Shown: piece after piece, positions 34,326 through 45,912 of the stretch
Numbering within the stretch: the first letter of the stretch is position 1
How the letters are laid out: each line of letters starts with the position of its first letter
Source: Zelopaecilomyces penicillatus
Taxonomy: Eukaryota > Ascomycota > Sordariomycetes > Hypocreales > Pseudodiploosporaceae
Assembly: GCA_005765155.1 (NCBI GenBank)
Contig: VCCP01000002.1
Span: 930,001 to 994,000, forward strand
DNA: 64,000 nt
Direction: 5' to 3'
The notes under the pieces: model-generated
Told to the model about the DNA's origin: nothing
The model's database searches: none
What the model saw: only the letters and a program-made list of their open reading frames with translations
Program-made: the position numbers and the translations under genes

Positions 34326-35510
34326 TCAAATATTCTTCCAGGACTCGAAGCCGACTCCCTTAGCGCCCCACACGACAAGATAGTGCCCCGCCAGCAGCTT
34401 CCACTCCTCAATCTCATCAAGTCCCTCTAAACCATTGACGCGTTCCTTTTCCTCCGTTTCAATCCATGCTTCCCAGATGGCATCGACCGTCTTGTGGCGC
34501 ACTCGTTCAAACCCAACCCGCATCAGGCGGGCTTCCTGGTCGGCCTGATTTCTGTACTTTGCAAGCCCTGGCATGTAAATATTCCGGGTGGCCAAGTTCG
34601 AAACCATGGTATCTCCAAACGCGTCACCCAGGTGTATGGGTTCGTAGAGAATTGTAGCAACATTGGGTATCTGTGATGTAAAAAGGTGTAAAATTTGCTC
34701 CGACTCTTCAGGCGTTAGATAGCAGAGACAGCATTCGGATAGAACAAGAGTAGCAACATCTGTGCGGAAACCTGGAAGTGATATACCACCACCGCCAGCA
34801 GACGAGGCAAGGTCGCGAATGTCCAGGCCGTGACAGTGATACTCGCCCCTATTCGGCGGTCGACTGCTCCAGTGGCCCTGTTCTCCAGCGGCAGGATTTC
34901 GCAGAATTGCAGACAATGACGGTGCGGCCTTGACTGTGAGAAGCTTCTTGCTGCTTATTACTGCAAAGTCTATTTCATGATAGATCAAGTTCTGGCCGCT
35001 CTGTTGAGAAAAGAGCCGAAAGGGCCGCGTATCAGTGCCCGCTCCTAGAGATATAATTTGCTTCTGTGGCGGAGCACCGCCAGCGCCATCCCCTTCATTT
35101 GATAGAAAGGAGGCTATCAGAATATCGAGCGCAGAGGTACGGGTATAAGTTCCTACATCAACGAATGAGTAAATTTGTGAACTGGCATGAGCCACATGAA
35201 GCTGCTCTTAACCTCTGTTGATGATGGGAAAGCGCCGTGCTGGCGGGCCATTGATGCTGGACACGAAATATCGGGCATATGGGTCATTGAGGTATCCTAC
35301 ATCAACAGCGCTGAGTCTCGACACGGCGGCGTCGGTGTCGGTGCCCTGGACGGCGGAATCGCTAGACTGGCCAGCACGAGTGCCGGCGGCAGCGGACCGC
35401 GGACCCGCGCCTCGGTCACCTGCCCGGCCACCTCGTGAGCCCCGATTGCTGCTGCTGCCGCCGCCCCTCGCTCTAAGGGACAGCAGGTTCGGGATGGATG
35501 GAGCCGACAT
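34326..35510 (-). CDS. PPM1: Leucine carboxyl methyltransferase 1 (PP2A methyltransferase)
   Basis: Two exons, 35510-35213 and 35152-34326, encode 374 residues. After an N-terminal segment of about 60 residues rich in Gly, Arg and Ser, the methyltransferase starts with DPYARYF and [13 protein letters not shown]. The SAM-binding motif [10 protein letters not shown] is at 135-144 and YHEIDF follows. [13 protein letters not shown] and [16 protein letters not shown] complete the LCMT pattern. The enzyme methylates the C-terminal leucine of the PP2A catalytic subunit and so controls which regulatory subunit binds. The Arg/Gly-rich leader is a fungal addition of unknown use. The 60-bp intron cuts a Gly codon, and both splice sites are canonical. 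Confidence 0.93.
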
Positions 35511-37058
35511 GTGGTTGACGTAAGGTTAAGGAGAAGTTTTTACTGGTAGTGGGTGGCCATGGCTTTGGGGGATGAGGGGTGTCGTGAAATGACGGGTTGC
35601 TTCTGGGCGGGGGGAGTCACGATTGGGGAAACTTCCATGCAAAAGTGAGTCTATTTGCCCCTCTACAGTCCACTGAGAGAGGGCCCTGGCAGAGAGGCAT
35701 TAAGGGCTGAATGAGGCGCTGTTGCGGGCGTCCGTCTTCAGTGTCTCGCCGGTCCCCTGAACTGGATCCGTGGCCCCAAGGACCATCGCAGAGCCTCACT
35801 GCGGGGCACTCATCAGTGAACTTGCCACATTGAACAAGCCTACAGGCTGGGCTGGGGCTTACCATGAGGCCCTAAATGCAGGGGTTTGGTGGTTGCATGT
35901 GCGGGGCTACATTAGCACGAACAAGTTTATCGTGATTCGTTTCAAAAGAACAACACGACCGTTGCCGGACGAAGAACGATATTCTGCACAACTAACGGCA
36001 GTCGTCTTCTGTCAGAGAAAGTGGGTGGCGGTGGCGTCTTTCTCTCTCAACCCCTGTGCAATCTCAGCACAAGCACTGACAACTGTCCTTATCAAAACTT
36101 TGTCCACAACACGGGGTTTAGACAGGTGTGGATGCACAGTTCAAGGAAAAGATGACGGACAAGTGGAAATATAGTCGTTCTACGCAAGAAATTCCGAGCC
36201 ATTGCAGTGCGTTGTTTGGTGAGCGCAGGCTCGGAATCACTTGTGCCCTCACTGTACCTATCATTACTGCTTATTTCAAAAGCTGAACATCATCTATATG
36301 ACTCTTAGTTGCGATGCGTGAAATTCCACAGTCTTGTACTCCGTACTATGGATAAGGTAGGTATACTTACTGCACATCCTTGTACGAATAACATCTCCAG
36401 CGGATACTGTCAGGTAATCTTGCCCTGAAAATCCTACTATAATCGCCTGTACGCGTATGCAAATAGACATACGTACACATCAATACCGCCCTACGCAAGC
36501 GACCAAAGCGGAAGTGGCCGTTTCGTTCCAATAGTGGCCCCTGCCCCCTTCGCTCTCGCTTGCCTCAAACCCACTGTTACCACCCAATTAACGCCCAGCT
36601 TTGCATAACACACCTAGCCTTCCTGGAAACCTTTCCATTCCAGCACCACACCCCATCGCCGCGTGTCTGCCTAGTCCTTCAGTAACAGGCTAGAATGCCG
36701 CGCCCATTCTAGACAGCTCGTATTATCATCCATCCATCAACTCTCCGTGCAAAGGCCAGTCGGTCTCATGCGCCACCGCCGCATAAACTCGCTTTGAAGA
36801 TGGTGGTAGTACCAAGCCTTATATAATGCTTCCCGCGCCCCATCCCACTTCCAGTCTTCCCAGAAGCCTACGACAAGTTCTTTTTTGGGCCTTATGTAGA
36901 TGTAGTCGTCGCCTGATCACCCGCCATCCTACACGACCAACTTGACAGCCTTCTACTACAATACCAGAGGCGGGATCGTCCTCTCTCCGTCTTCGTGTTA
37001 TTTCATCCATTCCATTTTTCCTTTTCTTAAAAAGCCCGTTCGTCCGGTGGTCGATACC
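35511..37058. promoter_or_regulatory. Divergent intergenic region between PPM1 and the membrane protein gene
   Basis: About 1.55 kb. A 134-codon plus-strand frame (35770-36174) has no domain and I do not call it. A TACTCCGTAC word lies at 36337-36346 and a TATA-like element near 36819. Confidence 0.45.
36819..36826 (+). promoter_or_regulatory. TATA-like element
   Basis: TTATATAA occurs about 235 bases before the start of the membrane protein gene at 37059, followed by a long pyrimidine-rich leader. Confidence 0.4.
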
Positions 37059-38317
37059 ATGGACGCGAAATCCGGCATGATGGAGTGGTCTACCTACCCC
37101 AACACTGGCGACAAACACTGGAAATATGAATGCCCCAACTGGGCCTGGATCGTCGTCCTCTTGGACGCCATCATCTTCCTTCCAATCTTTTTCTTTGTAA
37201 GTACCCCAGAGTGACTCTCTTTTATTTTATTTTCGTATCTCTCTCTCTTCCCTCTCTCAATAAAAGGCTTTCCACCTGTAAACCAACCCAAAACACCCAA
37301 CACTAATCCGCCCATTTGCAGTGCAGTTACACCCTGGAAAGGATCTACCCAATCTTCGCCATCATTGAGGACGAGAACCCACCTCTATATGAACAGATAG
37401 ATGCCGACGAAGATGGCTCCGAAGAGCCTACTCCAGGCGGCCGGAAACTCACCAGCATCGGCGGCGGCAGGACCACCTCGTCCCTCCGCGTCATCAACCG
37501 CCGGCTCCTCTCCGACGGCGGGTTCATGTCCAACTTCCGCGGTGCCCTTTGCGCCGCCTTCCTGAGCTTCATGACTTCCATCGTCACCAACATCCTCGCC
37601 GCCTCCTTCCACGATATTGGCGGCCTCTTCGGCGGTCTGTTTGCGTCTCTTATGCTGGTCCAGTACAGCACCGCCTGGGTCCACATCGTCATGTCTCAGC
37701 AGTCTACCAAGGCCTTCTGGCATCGTCTACCGCCCTTTAAGCGCACCTTTGACGCTACATGGCAGCCTGTCATTCTTTACTGGGCTGCTACGGAGGTCGC
37801 GAGGTGGCTCCCCTACTTCTTGGGCGCCCTGATCGGGGTCGACTGGCCCAAGTTCAATCCTGGCGGACCGGATAACCTCTACGCATTCCGCCAAAGCCTT
37901 GCTCAAGGTCACCCTGCTTTCTATCATAAGGTGGCATTCATCGCCGTTGTGTCCATCATCGTTCCGGCCTTTCTCATCATCCCCGCAAAGGTTATTCTCG
38001 TCCGCATTCAGGCTTCTCTTCTCCCCGTTGAGGACAATCCCATTGTGCCCTTTGACCGCTCCTTCCAAGGCAAGGTCGAACCCACCGTTGTCGATGGTCG
38101 TGGCTATGCAACTATTTCAGATGCCTGGTCTACCTTATCGATGGCTGGTTGGCGCCGTATCATTATTCTCAACCTCAAGATCGTCTTTGTAACCTTGGCT
38201 GTGATTGTAATGGCAACTGCCGTAATCATCCCCGAGTGGCTTATCTTGGTCAAAAGGACCACCGAAGTCAATGATTGGGATAAGATGAAGGCTGATTCTA
38301 TATATGGATTGCCATAA
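37059..38317 (+). CDS. Fungal multi-pass membrane protein of unknown function
   Basis: Two exons, 37059-37196 and 37322-38317, encode 377 residues. The first membrane helix (about 30-46, WIVVLLDAIIFLPIFFF) ends at the intron. A soluble acidic stretch follows (DENPPLYEQ, a PxY motif, then DADEDGSEEP). Further helices are near 125-165, 190-205, 235-262 and 335-355. The segments AALCAAFLSF-like and GGLFGGLFASLMLVQY are Gly/Ala-rich, as in packed helices. I recognise this as a type conserved in filamentous ascomycetes but know no activity. I recall some homologues carrying ubiquitin-carrier names, yet no E2 fold or active cysteine is present, so I do not use that name. PPLY could recruit a WW-domain ubiquitin ligase; that is inference. 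Confidence 0.75.
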
Positions 38318-38421
38318 CCTACCCTCCAACAAGGCATCCGTGTTTTAACCTACACCATCTCAAGATTACACGAGCCTCCCCTTCCCCCAGCGAAAGCTGA
38401 TTAACAGCTGCACCTCGCACA

Positions 38422-38435
38422 ACACACACACACAC
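38422..38435. repeat. (AC)7 microsatellite
   Basis: Seven AC units in the 3' region of the membrane protein gene. Confidence 0.9.
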
Positions 38436-38667
38436 GCACTGATAAAACACTGTTGGTATCAACACATCATTTTTTCTCACATCTCCTTTCAAAGCGTACG
38501 TGCTCCACTCAGAATTAGCCACACTCTAGATATGCCAATAACAAATCCGAGATTCTATTATCAAAGTCTTGCTTTATTTATCTTTGTAGTCTTTTCTACG
38601 TAATTCTTCATCCATGAATGTATGCCATTGTAAACATCCAGTTATGCAACTCCGTGTAGGATTCCTG

Positions 38668-38691
38668 CACACACACACACACACACACACA
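38668..38691. repeat. (CA)12 microsatellite
   Basis: Twelve perfect CA units in convergent non-coding DNA, a likely length-variable marker. Confidence 0.95.
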
Positions 38692-39045
38692 ACTAGCAAC
38701 ATCAACCAACGTCTCTCGCCTCCCATTGCTGTCAGACTGCCACAATCAAAGTCGTAAGATCCAAATCGTCGTTGACATCCCGAACAAAGTCTTTCCCTGG
38801 CTACATAATGACAACTTCTCCCCTCCCCAGATACACCAGATACCTCAAAGAGAGAAGGGGGGGAAAGCCCAAGCGAGAGAATGAAAAATCGGGAACTCAT
38901 AAAAGACACAAGAAGAAGTGGAAGAACAGGGCTATCAGGATGGGAAAATGAACAAAGAAGAATTGACAGGCCAAATGGGAATGCGTATGATGGTCTAACC
39001 ATTATATCTACTCACAACACCGTCAAAGCAAAAACGCAGGGGTGT

Positions 39046-41975
39046 CTACGACTTATTGAAGAACCAGCTCCCCCGCTTGTTGCTGCTGCCTTCGTTTTGT
39101 TGGAGCGACTGGATCGTGGGCACGTTGGATGGTGTGTCGCCGCCTCCTCCGCGGAGGGGCTTGGCAATGCGACTGCCAGCACTAGCGAAACTGAAGCTTC
39201 CACTTGCACCAAGACCCCTGGTGCTGCCAGCTTTGGCCGCTTCCAGACGCTCCTTGACGGAGGCGAGCTGTACTTCGAATCTGCGCGGGTTGATCGGGTT
39301 AGCATCGTACAGGCCATTATCCGCACAAACTACAGTAGAAAGGGATGATGGTACATACTTGTGATTGGCGCTCGCCATCTTCTCCTGGCTGTCTTGCAGC
39401 AAGCTCTCCAGACTTTGGATGCGTTCGTTTCTCGCAATAAGCTTGCGCTCGGCAATAGCCACCTCCTTCTTCAGAGCCGAGTTCTGTTCTACCAGCTGGC
39501 GCTGAACTTGGGTGAGCTGCTCAAGATTTCTCTCCAGGAATGCCATCTTCTTCTGTTGGGCACGGTTGTTAGACGACCGTAGCACGTTGTTGTACTGCTC
39601 TCGAGTCTCGTCTAGAGAAATCTCAAGTTCCACAACGCGCTCACAGCGGTTCTGCAAGTCTCTCATTAGGCTCTTCTTCATGACGTCAAATTCTGCAATC
39701 TGCTGCTGCACAGTTTTGCCATTGGCCATTGGTGCCGTGGCTCCAGATTTGACGCGCTGTTGTAGGTCTTCGATGAGGGTCCTCATTCTCGCGTTCTCGG
39801 TGGCCTTCTGGGTGAGATCAACCTTGAGCTCATCAACTAGTTGTGTCCGGGCATTCTGGCGGTGGGCATAGGCGTGTTCCAACCGCGCCTTAACTTCCTC
39901 AACGTCACTCTCACCAAGGTTTCGCGCCAGCACGTCCTCATACTCCTGTTGAAGTGCCTCCAATCTCTCCTCAAGCTCCTGCCTCCGTCGGGCATCCATA
40001 TCACCGGAAGAGCCGCTATACATGGACAGCTCGGCTTGTCTGACAATCCCTTGAGTCTCTACCATCATGGCACGCAGCCCTGCAAACTCGTCGGGCGCGA
40101 TATTGTCGCCAATCACGGCTTGGTCGTACAAGACATCGATTTGTTTAATGGCATCTGCGATTGACCGTTCATTGTCGCTAAACACGTCCGCACCAAGTTC
40201 AAAGCCGGCCATCATCTTGGCCATTTTCTCAGCCTTCTTCTTCTCCTTCTCATCAAAGGCAGCACCATTCTCTTTGGCGTTCATCTTCACATCCAACAGT
40301 TGCTGCTTAACGTCGTCCAATTCGGTAGTAAGCTCTGAGTTAGCTTCTTTCAGTGCATCCATGGTGATCTGAGCCTCCTTGCCCTCAAAGGCTAGTCGTT
40401 CCAGTTGCATCTTGAATTCGTTGACTTCCGTCGTGAGTCTCTCGTTCTCCTTGCCCATCTTGCTGTCGTGATCCTTAAGATAGGCCAGCTCCTCCTTCGT
40501 TTCGCGGAGGAGCTTTTCAGCCGCTGTCGCCTGTGATTCCTTCTCCGCAAGCTGGTCCTGCAACTCATTCTCTCGGCGGAGAAATTCTTCGCGCTCATCT
40601 TTTTCCAAAGTCAGACTTGGAGTTCCGGCACGCTCAGTCGTCACGGGGGTCTCTGATCGGCTTTCAGACTGTAGTCGAGAGGGTGTAGAAGGTCGTGGCG
40701 CTCTAGCATCGACCTTGCTCCCTGTAACCGCATCAGGAGGCAACGGTGAGGTCCATTTCTCCTTGGGAACAGCCTCACCAGCTCGCCACCGCTGGATTTC
40801 GCCCTCAAGGCTCGAGATATAAGCCTCAAAGTTGGTAACGCGGCCTTGAGCCTTCTTGAGCAATGACTTTAGTTCTGCAGGACTAAGCTCTGCGTTGACC
40901 TTGGCCTTATTCTTGATAGATTTAGCTCTTGTACCAAATCGTAGCGTGCCCAGTGTCTCGGCGTCGTTGTAGCTGCTTGGAGAGCAATTGATAATAAGTG
41001 TAGTGCGACTGTTTCCACCGAGGGATTCTTGCAAAATACGAGTTAATTTAGAATCTCGATATGGGACATGGGATGATTTGCCATCAGTCAAGGCGTTAAT
41101 GACCATGCCGAGGGCGCTCAAGCTCTTGTTGATTTTCTTGGCTTCTTCCAGCGTCTGGCCGCTGGCGCCCGTCTTCCCCACCTTTTCACTACCAGCCAAA
41201 TCCACCAAGAACAGCTGACCGCTCTTCGCCGACCCCGTCTCGACATTCTTCTGGGTAATGGTCACAACAAAGATGGAATGCGACCGCGAGGATTCCTGGT
41301 TCATATTTGTAGCTGCCACTGCACGAGCCGCGCCTCCCCTTCTCATTACTTCGTAAACTTCCTGGACACTTGAGACGTAAATCTCCAACAAGCCCTTGAC
41401 ATAAACGCCGCGGTTTTTCTCCTCGTGAATGGGAAGGTTGTCGTTTTGAGGAGCCAACAAGTCGCGGATCTTCTCCATGTAAATTTCCATGTAGCTGACA
41501 CGGACTGTGTACTCAATTGTGCTCGGGCTAGACATGATGCTGGCGAAAATCTGCTCAACGATACGTGGTATAACACCCCTTCCCTCATCATCATCAATGT
41601 TCGTGCCCATCATGGTGTATGATTTACCCGCACCAGTCTGCCCGTAGGCAAACACGGTTCCGTTATAGCCATTGAGAATATCGTCGACGGTTGAACGGAT
41701 AGAGAAGTCGAAAATATCTTGCTGCTTACAGCCCATATCAAAAACTCGATCGAAGGTAAAGGAGCCCTGCGCTTCTTTGGACTAGAATCATGATTAGCTA
41801 CGGGTAGGTTCATCAAGGATCTGAGGATCTGGAGGGGCCATGAAAAGGGCATACATACATCGAGACTACATGTGTCGTCGGCATTGAACGTGACGATTGG
41901 CTTGCCGCCCGATTCTAGCTCCACCCGGTTCTGGGGCCGGAACCGGGCCACGACCTTGATGCTATTCGCAGACAT
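39046..41975 (-). CDS. kinA: Conventional kinesin (kinesin-1 heavy chain)
   Basis: Three exons, 41975-41859, 41781-39359 and 39280-39046, encode 924 residues, close to Neurospora kinesin. The motor domain (1 to about 330) has SIKVVARFRPQN at the start, the P-loop GQTGAGKS at 86-93, switch I NQESSRSH and switch II VDLAGSEKVGKTGA. Neck and stalk follow with long heptad coiled coils and a hinge. The tail carries GSRIAKPLRG (IAK at about 885), the autoinhibitory motif that folds back on the motor. It is a plus-end-directed microtubule motor for vesicle and nuclear positioning in hyphae, and fungal forms work without light chains. Intron 2 (39358-39281) is 78 bp, in frame and free of stops; its removal restores KFEVQLASVKERLEAAK, which matches the family. 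Confidence 0.95.
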
Positions 41976-43128
41976 TGTGGCGCTGGCTGTATTACTCACG
42001 AGCCCGCTGGCATGAGGTGTGATTGCGGGCAAATCGAGGTTCGGCGAGCCGCACAAAGGCGACGGATCGTGGGGGCAACCAAACAGCGGTCGTAGCCCCC
42101 TGGGAGCTCGAGGGGACGAGAGGGGTGATGTGTGGATGGAGCAGACGACACAAACGGCACAAAAACTATGTTGTTCTTGGAGAGCAGAAGTAACGACTCC
42201 CTGAGTCGAGGGGGAACAGCGGTCTGCGAGGCCAGAAGAGGAGGGTCAAAACGAAATGTTTTGAATTAACCAAGGCGCACGCTAATAAGGAACTCGCGTC
42301 GAGTGGTGTTGTTGCATGCACAAAGCACCTAATAGACGGACCGCCAGTGGAGGGGAAGAGGAGGTGGGAGGGTTTGGAGGGTCTCGATGCTTGTACGCTG
42401 TGGCCAGCCCGACGTTTCAGCTAGGGACAGCTTAACGCCAGCGCTTCCGCCCAATATCACAGGCCAACGGAAGCGAGGGGCTGCTGGCTGTGCGTTGGGT
42501 TCACTGTATCCGACCCTGTACCTCATCTAAAGTTCACTAAACATTCCGCTCCAGCTGCTAATTTTACCCAATCACGGTGACTACAGCTGGCAATAAATCA
42601 GCCCAGACACAACGAGACGACGGAAGTTATTCACAACATGCATACTGATATTGTCTCTTCAACTTCTCATGAGTTTGAATCCATTCATGCTTTAACTGTC
42701 CGAACGACGGCTTATGTTATTAGTATGATGAGGGGGGGTGTGAGGAAAGAAGGGCATCCGGATCCGCCCGTAGCATGCCCTCACCGCCTATGAAACAATC
42801 CGTCCGGGAATCAATCTGAACTGCAGCAGGTCGACCTATAAATTGTTCACAATCGGGTTTGTTACTACTAAAAAAGCCGTTCCAGATCTAAAATAGAAAG
42901 ACAGTCCTTGCTATATGATATTCGTGTCCATCCATCCCTTGGTATAATCAGCCCGATTCCTATGCACCTGAACGCCCGCAATAAGCTCCTCCGTTTCTTC
43001 GAACCAACGCTCAGTGATTGTGTAAGCCAAGTCATATCGTGCACCAAGCTTCATAGTCCGTATCTGTCCATTTCCGTAATGCGGCTGGGTTCCAGAACAG
43101 TGGTGCACACCCCGAAGGCTTTTAGACC
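41976..43128. other. Intergenic upstream of kinesin
   Basis: About 1.15 kb between the kinesin start and the RAD6 3' end, both genes on the minus strand. It holds the kinesin promoter, with a CCAATCA box near 42568. Frames here lack recognisable content. Confidence 0.45.
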
Positions 43129-43786
43129 TTAGTCCTCCCAGCTCTTCTCGACCGTTTCCCGCACCCTTTTGGTGTATTCCTTTCGGTTGTCCTTGTAAAG
43201 GTTTGATGCCTCCACATTCGCTGGTGATCCGGTGTTGGGATCGTTGAGCAAACTACAGGGGACACAGTCAGTGCATATCCAGAACAAACCCTTTTAGATC
43301 AAAGACGAGTTTGTCTCGGGAGAAAAGCCCTACCTCTGGATACTGTTCAACACGGCGGCGACATCGTAGGCTGGACTCCACCGGTTTTGTAGAATGTCTA
43401 GACAGAGCTCGCCTGTTGCGTATACATTGGGATGAAACATTTGGCTAATGAACTTGACTTGAGGCGGCTTATTGGGGTATTGCTCTTCAAACTGCATCAC
43501 AAGTCTGAATGTGCCGTCCTCGAAAGCGGTGTCGGCAGGACCAATGATGACGGCATTCCTAGAGGCAGAAAACGGTGAGCGGAGAAGTCGGTGCGAGTTC
43601 GTCCTAAAGAGGGGCAACGGACCATGTCATAACATTATCGGGTATGGGAGACGCAGAAATTCCAGCAGGAGGGTCGGTTTGCATTCGCTATAAATACGGT
43701 CAGCGATGTCATGACAGCATCATCCAAGGACAAGGCGGATGGACCTTGAAGTCACGCATCAAACGGCGTCTGGCTGTCGTAGACAT
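43129..43786 (-). CDS. RAD6: Ubiquitin-conjugating enzyme E2 RAD6/UBC2
   Basis: Four exons, 43786-43745, 43687-43623, 43558-43334 and 43252-43129, give exactly 151 residues. The start [23 protein letters not shown] is unique to the Rad6 group. The E2 core contains the HPN triad (FHPNVY) and the active-site Cys88 in [14 protein letters not shown]. It ends with [10 protein letters not shown], without the long acidic tail of yeast Rad6, as in other filamentous fungi. The enzyme works with Rad18 on PCNA in DNA damage tolerance, with Bre1 on histone H2B and with Ubr1 in the N-degron pathway. The second intron uses a GTCCGT donor, which is unusual. An Ala replaces the common Pro in GPADTPFEDG (residue 47). 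Confidence 0.96.
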
Positions 43787-44561
43787 TTTCGTAAGCTGAG
43801 GCAGAAGGTGGAAGAGCAACGAAGGCGGCTTGTTGATCAAATCCCGGGTCGCTTTGGGTTTTTTATTTGGGTGGAATCGGAAGCTCGAGGAACGTAATGG
43901 AGTGTTGATGGGTGAAAGTGGTTGAACTTGCGCTTCGGGGATGCAGGGTGCTTATCAGGGACCTCCGACTCGGGCTCAGGTTCGATTACAATGGTTATGA
44001 AGCAGGCGCCCGATGCTTGCGTGCCAATCACAGGGTCTTTATGCATAAGCCAATCAGAGCTACTTAGCCCAGCTTAGTCATTGTAAACACGTGATTTCGC
44101 ATCAGCACCGCGCCATCGGTTTCTACGATGTGACAGGTGTTTGCATTCTAAAAGTGTGAGGGGAGGCAAACTATTTGGTATTAGAAATCAATATTGAGAG
44201 CTCTGGACATCATTTCCGGTGGCTTGTAACTTGCGATGACAGCATTACCAACACCCATCCAGCCTGTCATGCACAAGCTTTCTTGCATACATGAAGAAAA
44301 TGCGGGTCCTTCCATCGCTATCTTATCGCCTCCACCGTTATTGTCCGCGCCTTTTCCCCGGAAAGTCGGAATCATCCCCCGCTCTAAGCCGAAGCGGACC
44401 GAGCTTGGACGCCACCCTCCACAACTTGCCCTCCTCCGGCATTCTGGGCTTGAAATATCATCTGTCAACTGCCTCTTCCTCTCTTCTCCTTGTTCCCCTC
44501 CTCAGTATTTTCCTAATCCATTATTCGCTTTTCCCCATACCCTACGAAAACCTCCGCCAAA
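43787..44561. promoter_or_regulatory. Divergent promoter region RAD6 / acetyl-CoA acetyltransferase
   Basis: About 775 bases separate the two start codons. It contains two direct CCAATCA boxes (44024-44056). Short frames such as 44236-44565 overlap the thiolase start and are shadows. Confidence 0.5.
44024..44056 (+). promoter_or_regulatory. Pair of CCAAT boxes
   Basis: CCAATCA occurs at 44024-44030 and again at 44050-44056, exactly 26 bases apart and in the same orientation. CCAATCA is the consensus bound by the fungal Hap2/3/5 (CBC) complex. Confidence 0.5.
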
Positions 44562-45912
44562 ATGACTGTCTCACAGCTTAGGACCTCAAGGCTACCCAGC
44601 CAGCTAGTTAGACATGTAAAGACGGCGCGCCACTTCTCCACCAGCATTGCTCGCCGCCAGGAAATCCAGGATGCATACATTCTGAGCGCCGCAAGAACGC
44701 CGACAGCAAAGGTTTGATACCAGCCTTTCAATTGCTCTCAAATAGTCCCTCCCTACTAACATCCCTTAGTTCAATGGCTCATTCGTATCGGTTTCTGCAC
44801 CTAAACTAGGCGCTGTGGCGATCAAGGCTGCGGTTGAAAAGTCCAAGGTCCCTGTTGAAAAGATCAGCGACGTCTATATGGGCAATGTTCTTCAAGGTTC
44901 TATTGGACAGGCGCCCGCGCGCCAGGCTTCCATCTTTGCTGGCCTGCCTCAGTCTGTCGAGGCCATCACCATCAACAAGGTGTGCGCTTCAGGTCTTAAA
45001 GCCGTAGCCTTTGCGGCACAAAACATTCAGCTCGGCCTTGCGGAAGCCCAGGTTGCTGGTGGCATGGAGAACATGTCGAGGGTTCCGTACTACATGTCCC
45101 GTGCTAGCGGTCTGCCCGCCTTTGGCCATGTCAAGATGGAGGACGGTCTGATCAAAGATGGCTTGACCGATGTGTATGACCAGTTCCACATGGGCAACTG
45201 TGCTGAAAATGCCGTCAAGACACACGGTATCACTCGAGAGCAGCAGGATCAGTACGCTATCCAGTCGTACAAGAACGCCCAGAAGGCATGGGCCGACAAG
45301 GCTTTCGCCGACGAGATTGCCCCTGTCACTGTCTCCTCCAGGAAAGGCGACATTATCATCGACACTGATGAAGGTTTCATGGACGCCAAGCTCGAAAAGA
45401 TCCCTACGCTCAAGCCCGCCTTTGTTCGTGACGGAACCGGCAGTGTCACGGCTGCCAATTCATCCACCTTGAATGACGGCGCCAGCGCCTTGGTTCTGGG
45501 TAACAAGGCAATTGCACAGCAGTATGGGTCAGGATCGCGAGTTTTGGCGAAGATCTGCTCTTATGCAGATGCCGCCATGGCTCCCATCGACTTCCCCGTC
45601 GCCCCCGCAAAGGCCGTTCCCATTGCACTGGAGCGCGCTGGCATTACAAAGGACCAGGTTGCTGTGTGGGAGTTCAATGAGGCATTCGCCGCTGTCATCC
45701 TGGCGAACCAGAAGATTCTTGGCCTTGAGGGTGCCAAGGTCAACCCTCTCGGCGGTGCCATCTCATTAGGACACGCCCTGGGCAGCTCAGGATCTCGTAT
45801 CCTGACAACGCTTCTGCACCAGCTCAAGCCTGGTGAGTATGGTGTAGCGGCGATCTGCAACGGTGGTGGAGCAGCCTCTGCCATGGTTGTGCAGCGTATT
45901 GAGTCTGTTTGA
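44562..45912 (+). CDS. ERG10: Acetyl-CoA C-acetyltransferase, mitochondrial type (thiolase)
   Basis: Two exons, 44562-44711 and 44770-45912, encode 430 residues. The first 32 residues are rich in Arg, Ser and Thr without acidic residues ([26 protein letters not shown]), a clear mitochondrial targeting peptide. The thiolase fold follows: [16 protein letters not shown], nucleophile Cys122 in [16 protein letters not shown], His385 in [10 protein letters not shown] and Cys413 in ICNGGG. The motif has Ala where many thiolases have Pro (GHPLG). The enzyme interconverts two acetyl-CoA with acetoacetyl-CoA, and the mitochondrial form serves isoleucine and ketone-body metabolism or feeds sterol synthesis in filamentous fungi. 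The second, cytosolic paralogue known in such fungi is not in this window. Confidence 0.93.

Larger units (their letters stand above)
38318..39045. other. Convergent intergenic region with two CA repeats
   Basis: About 730 bases between two 3' ends, with (AC)7 and (CA)12 microsatellites. The minus-strand frame 38574-39002 spans the repeat and is not gene-like. Confidence 0.5.

Noticed and set aside
35770..36174. 134-codon plus-strand frame between PPM1 and the membrane protein
   Set aside because: No domain, no codon bias seen, and no splice partners. Possible orphan but unsupported.
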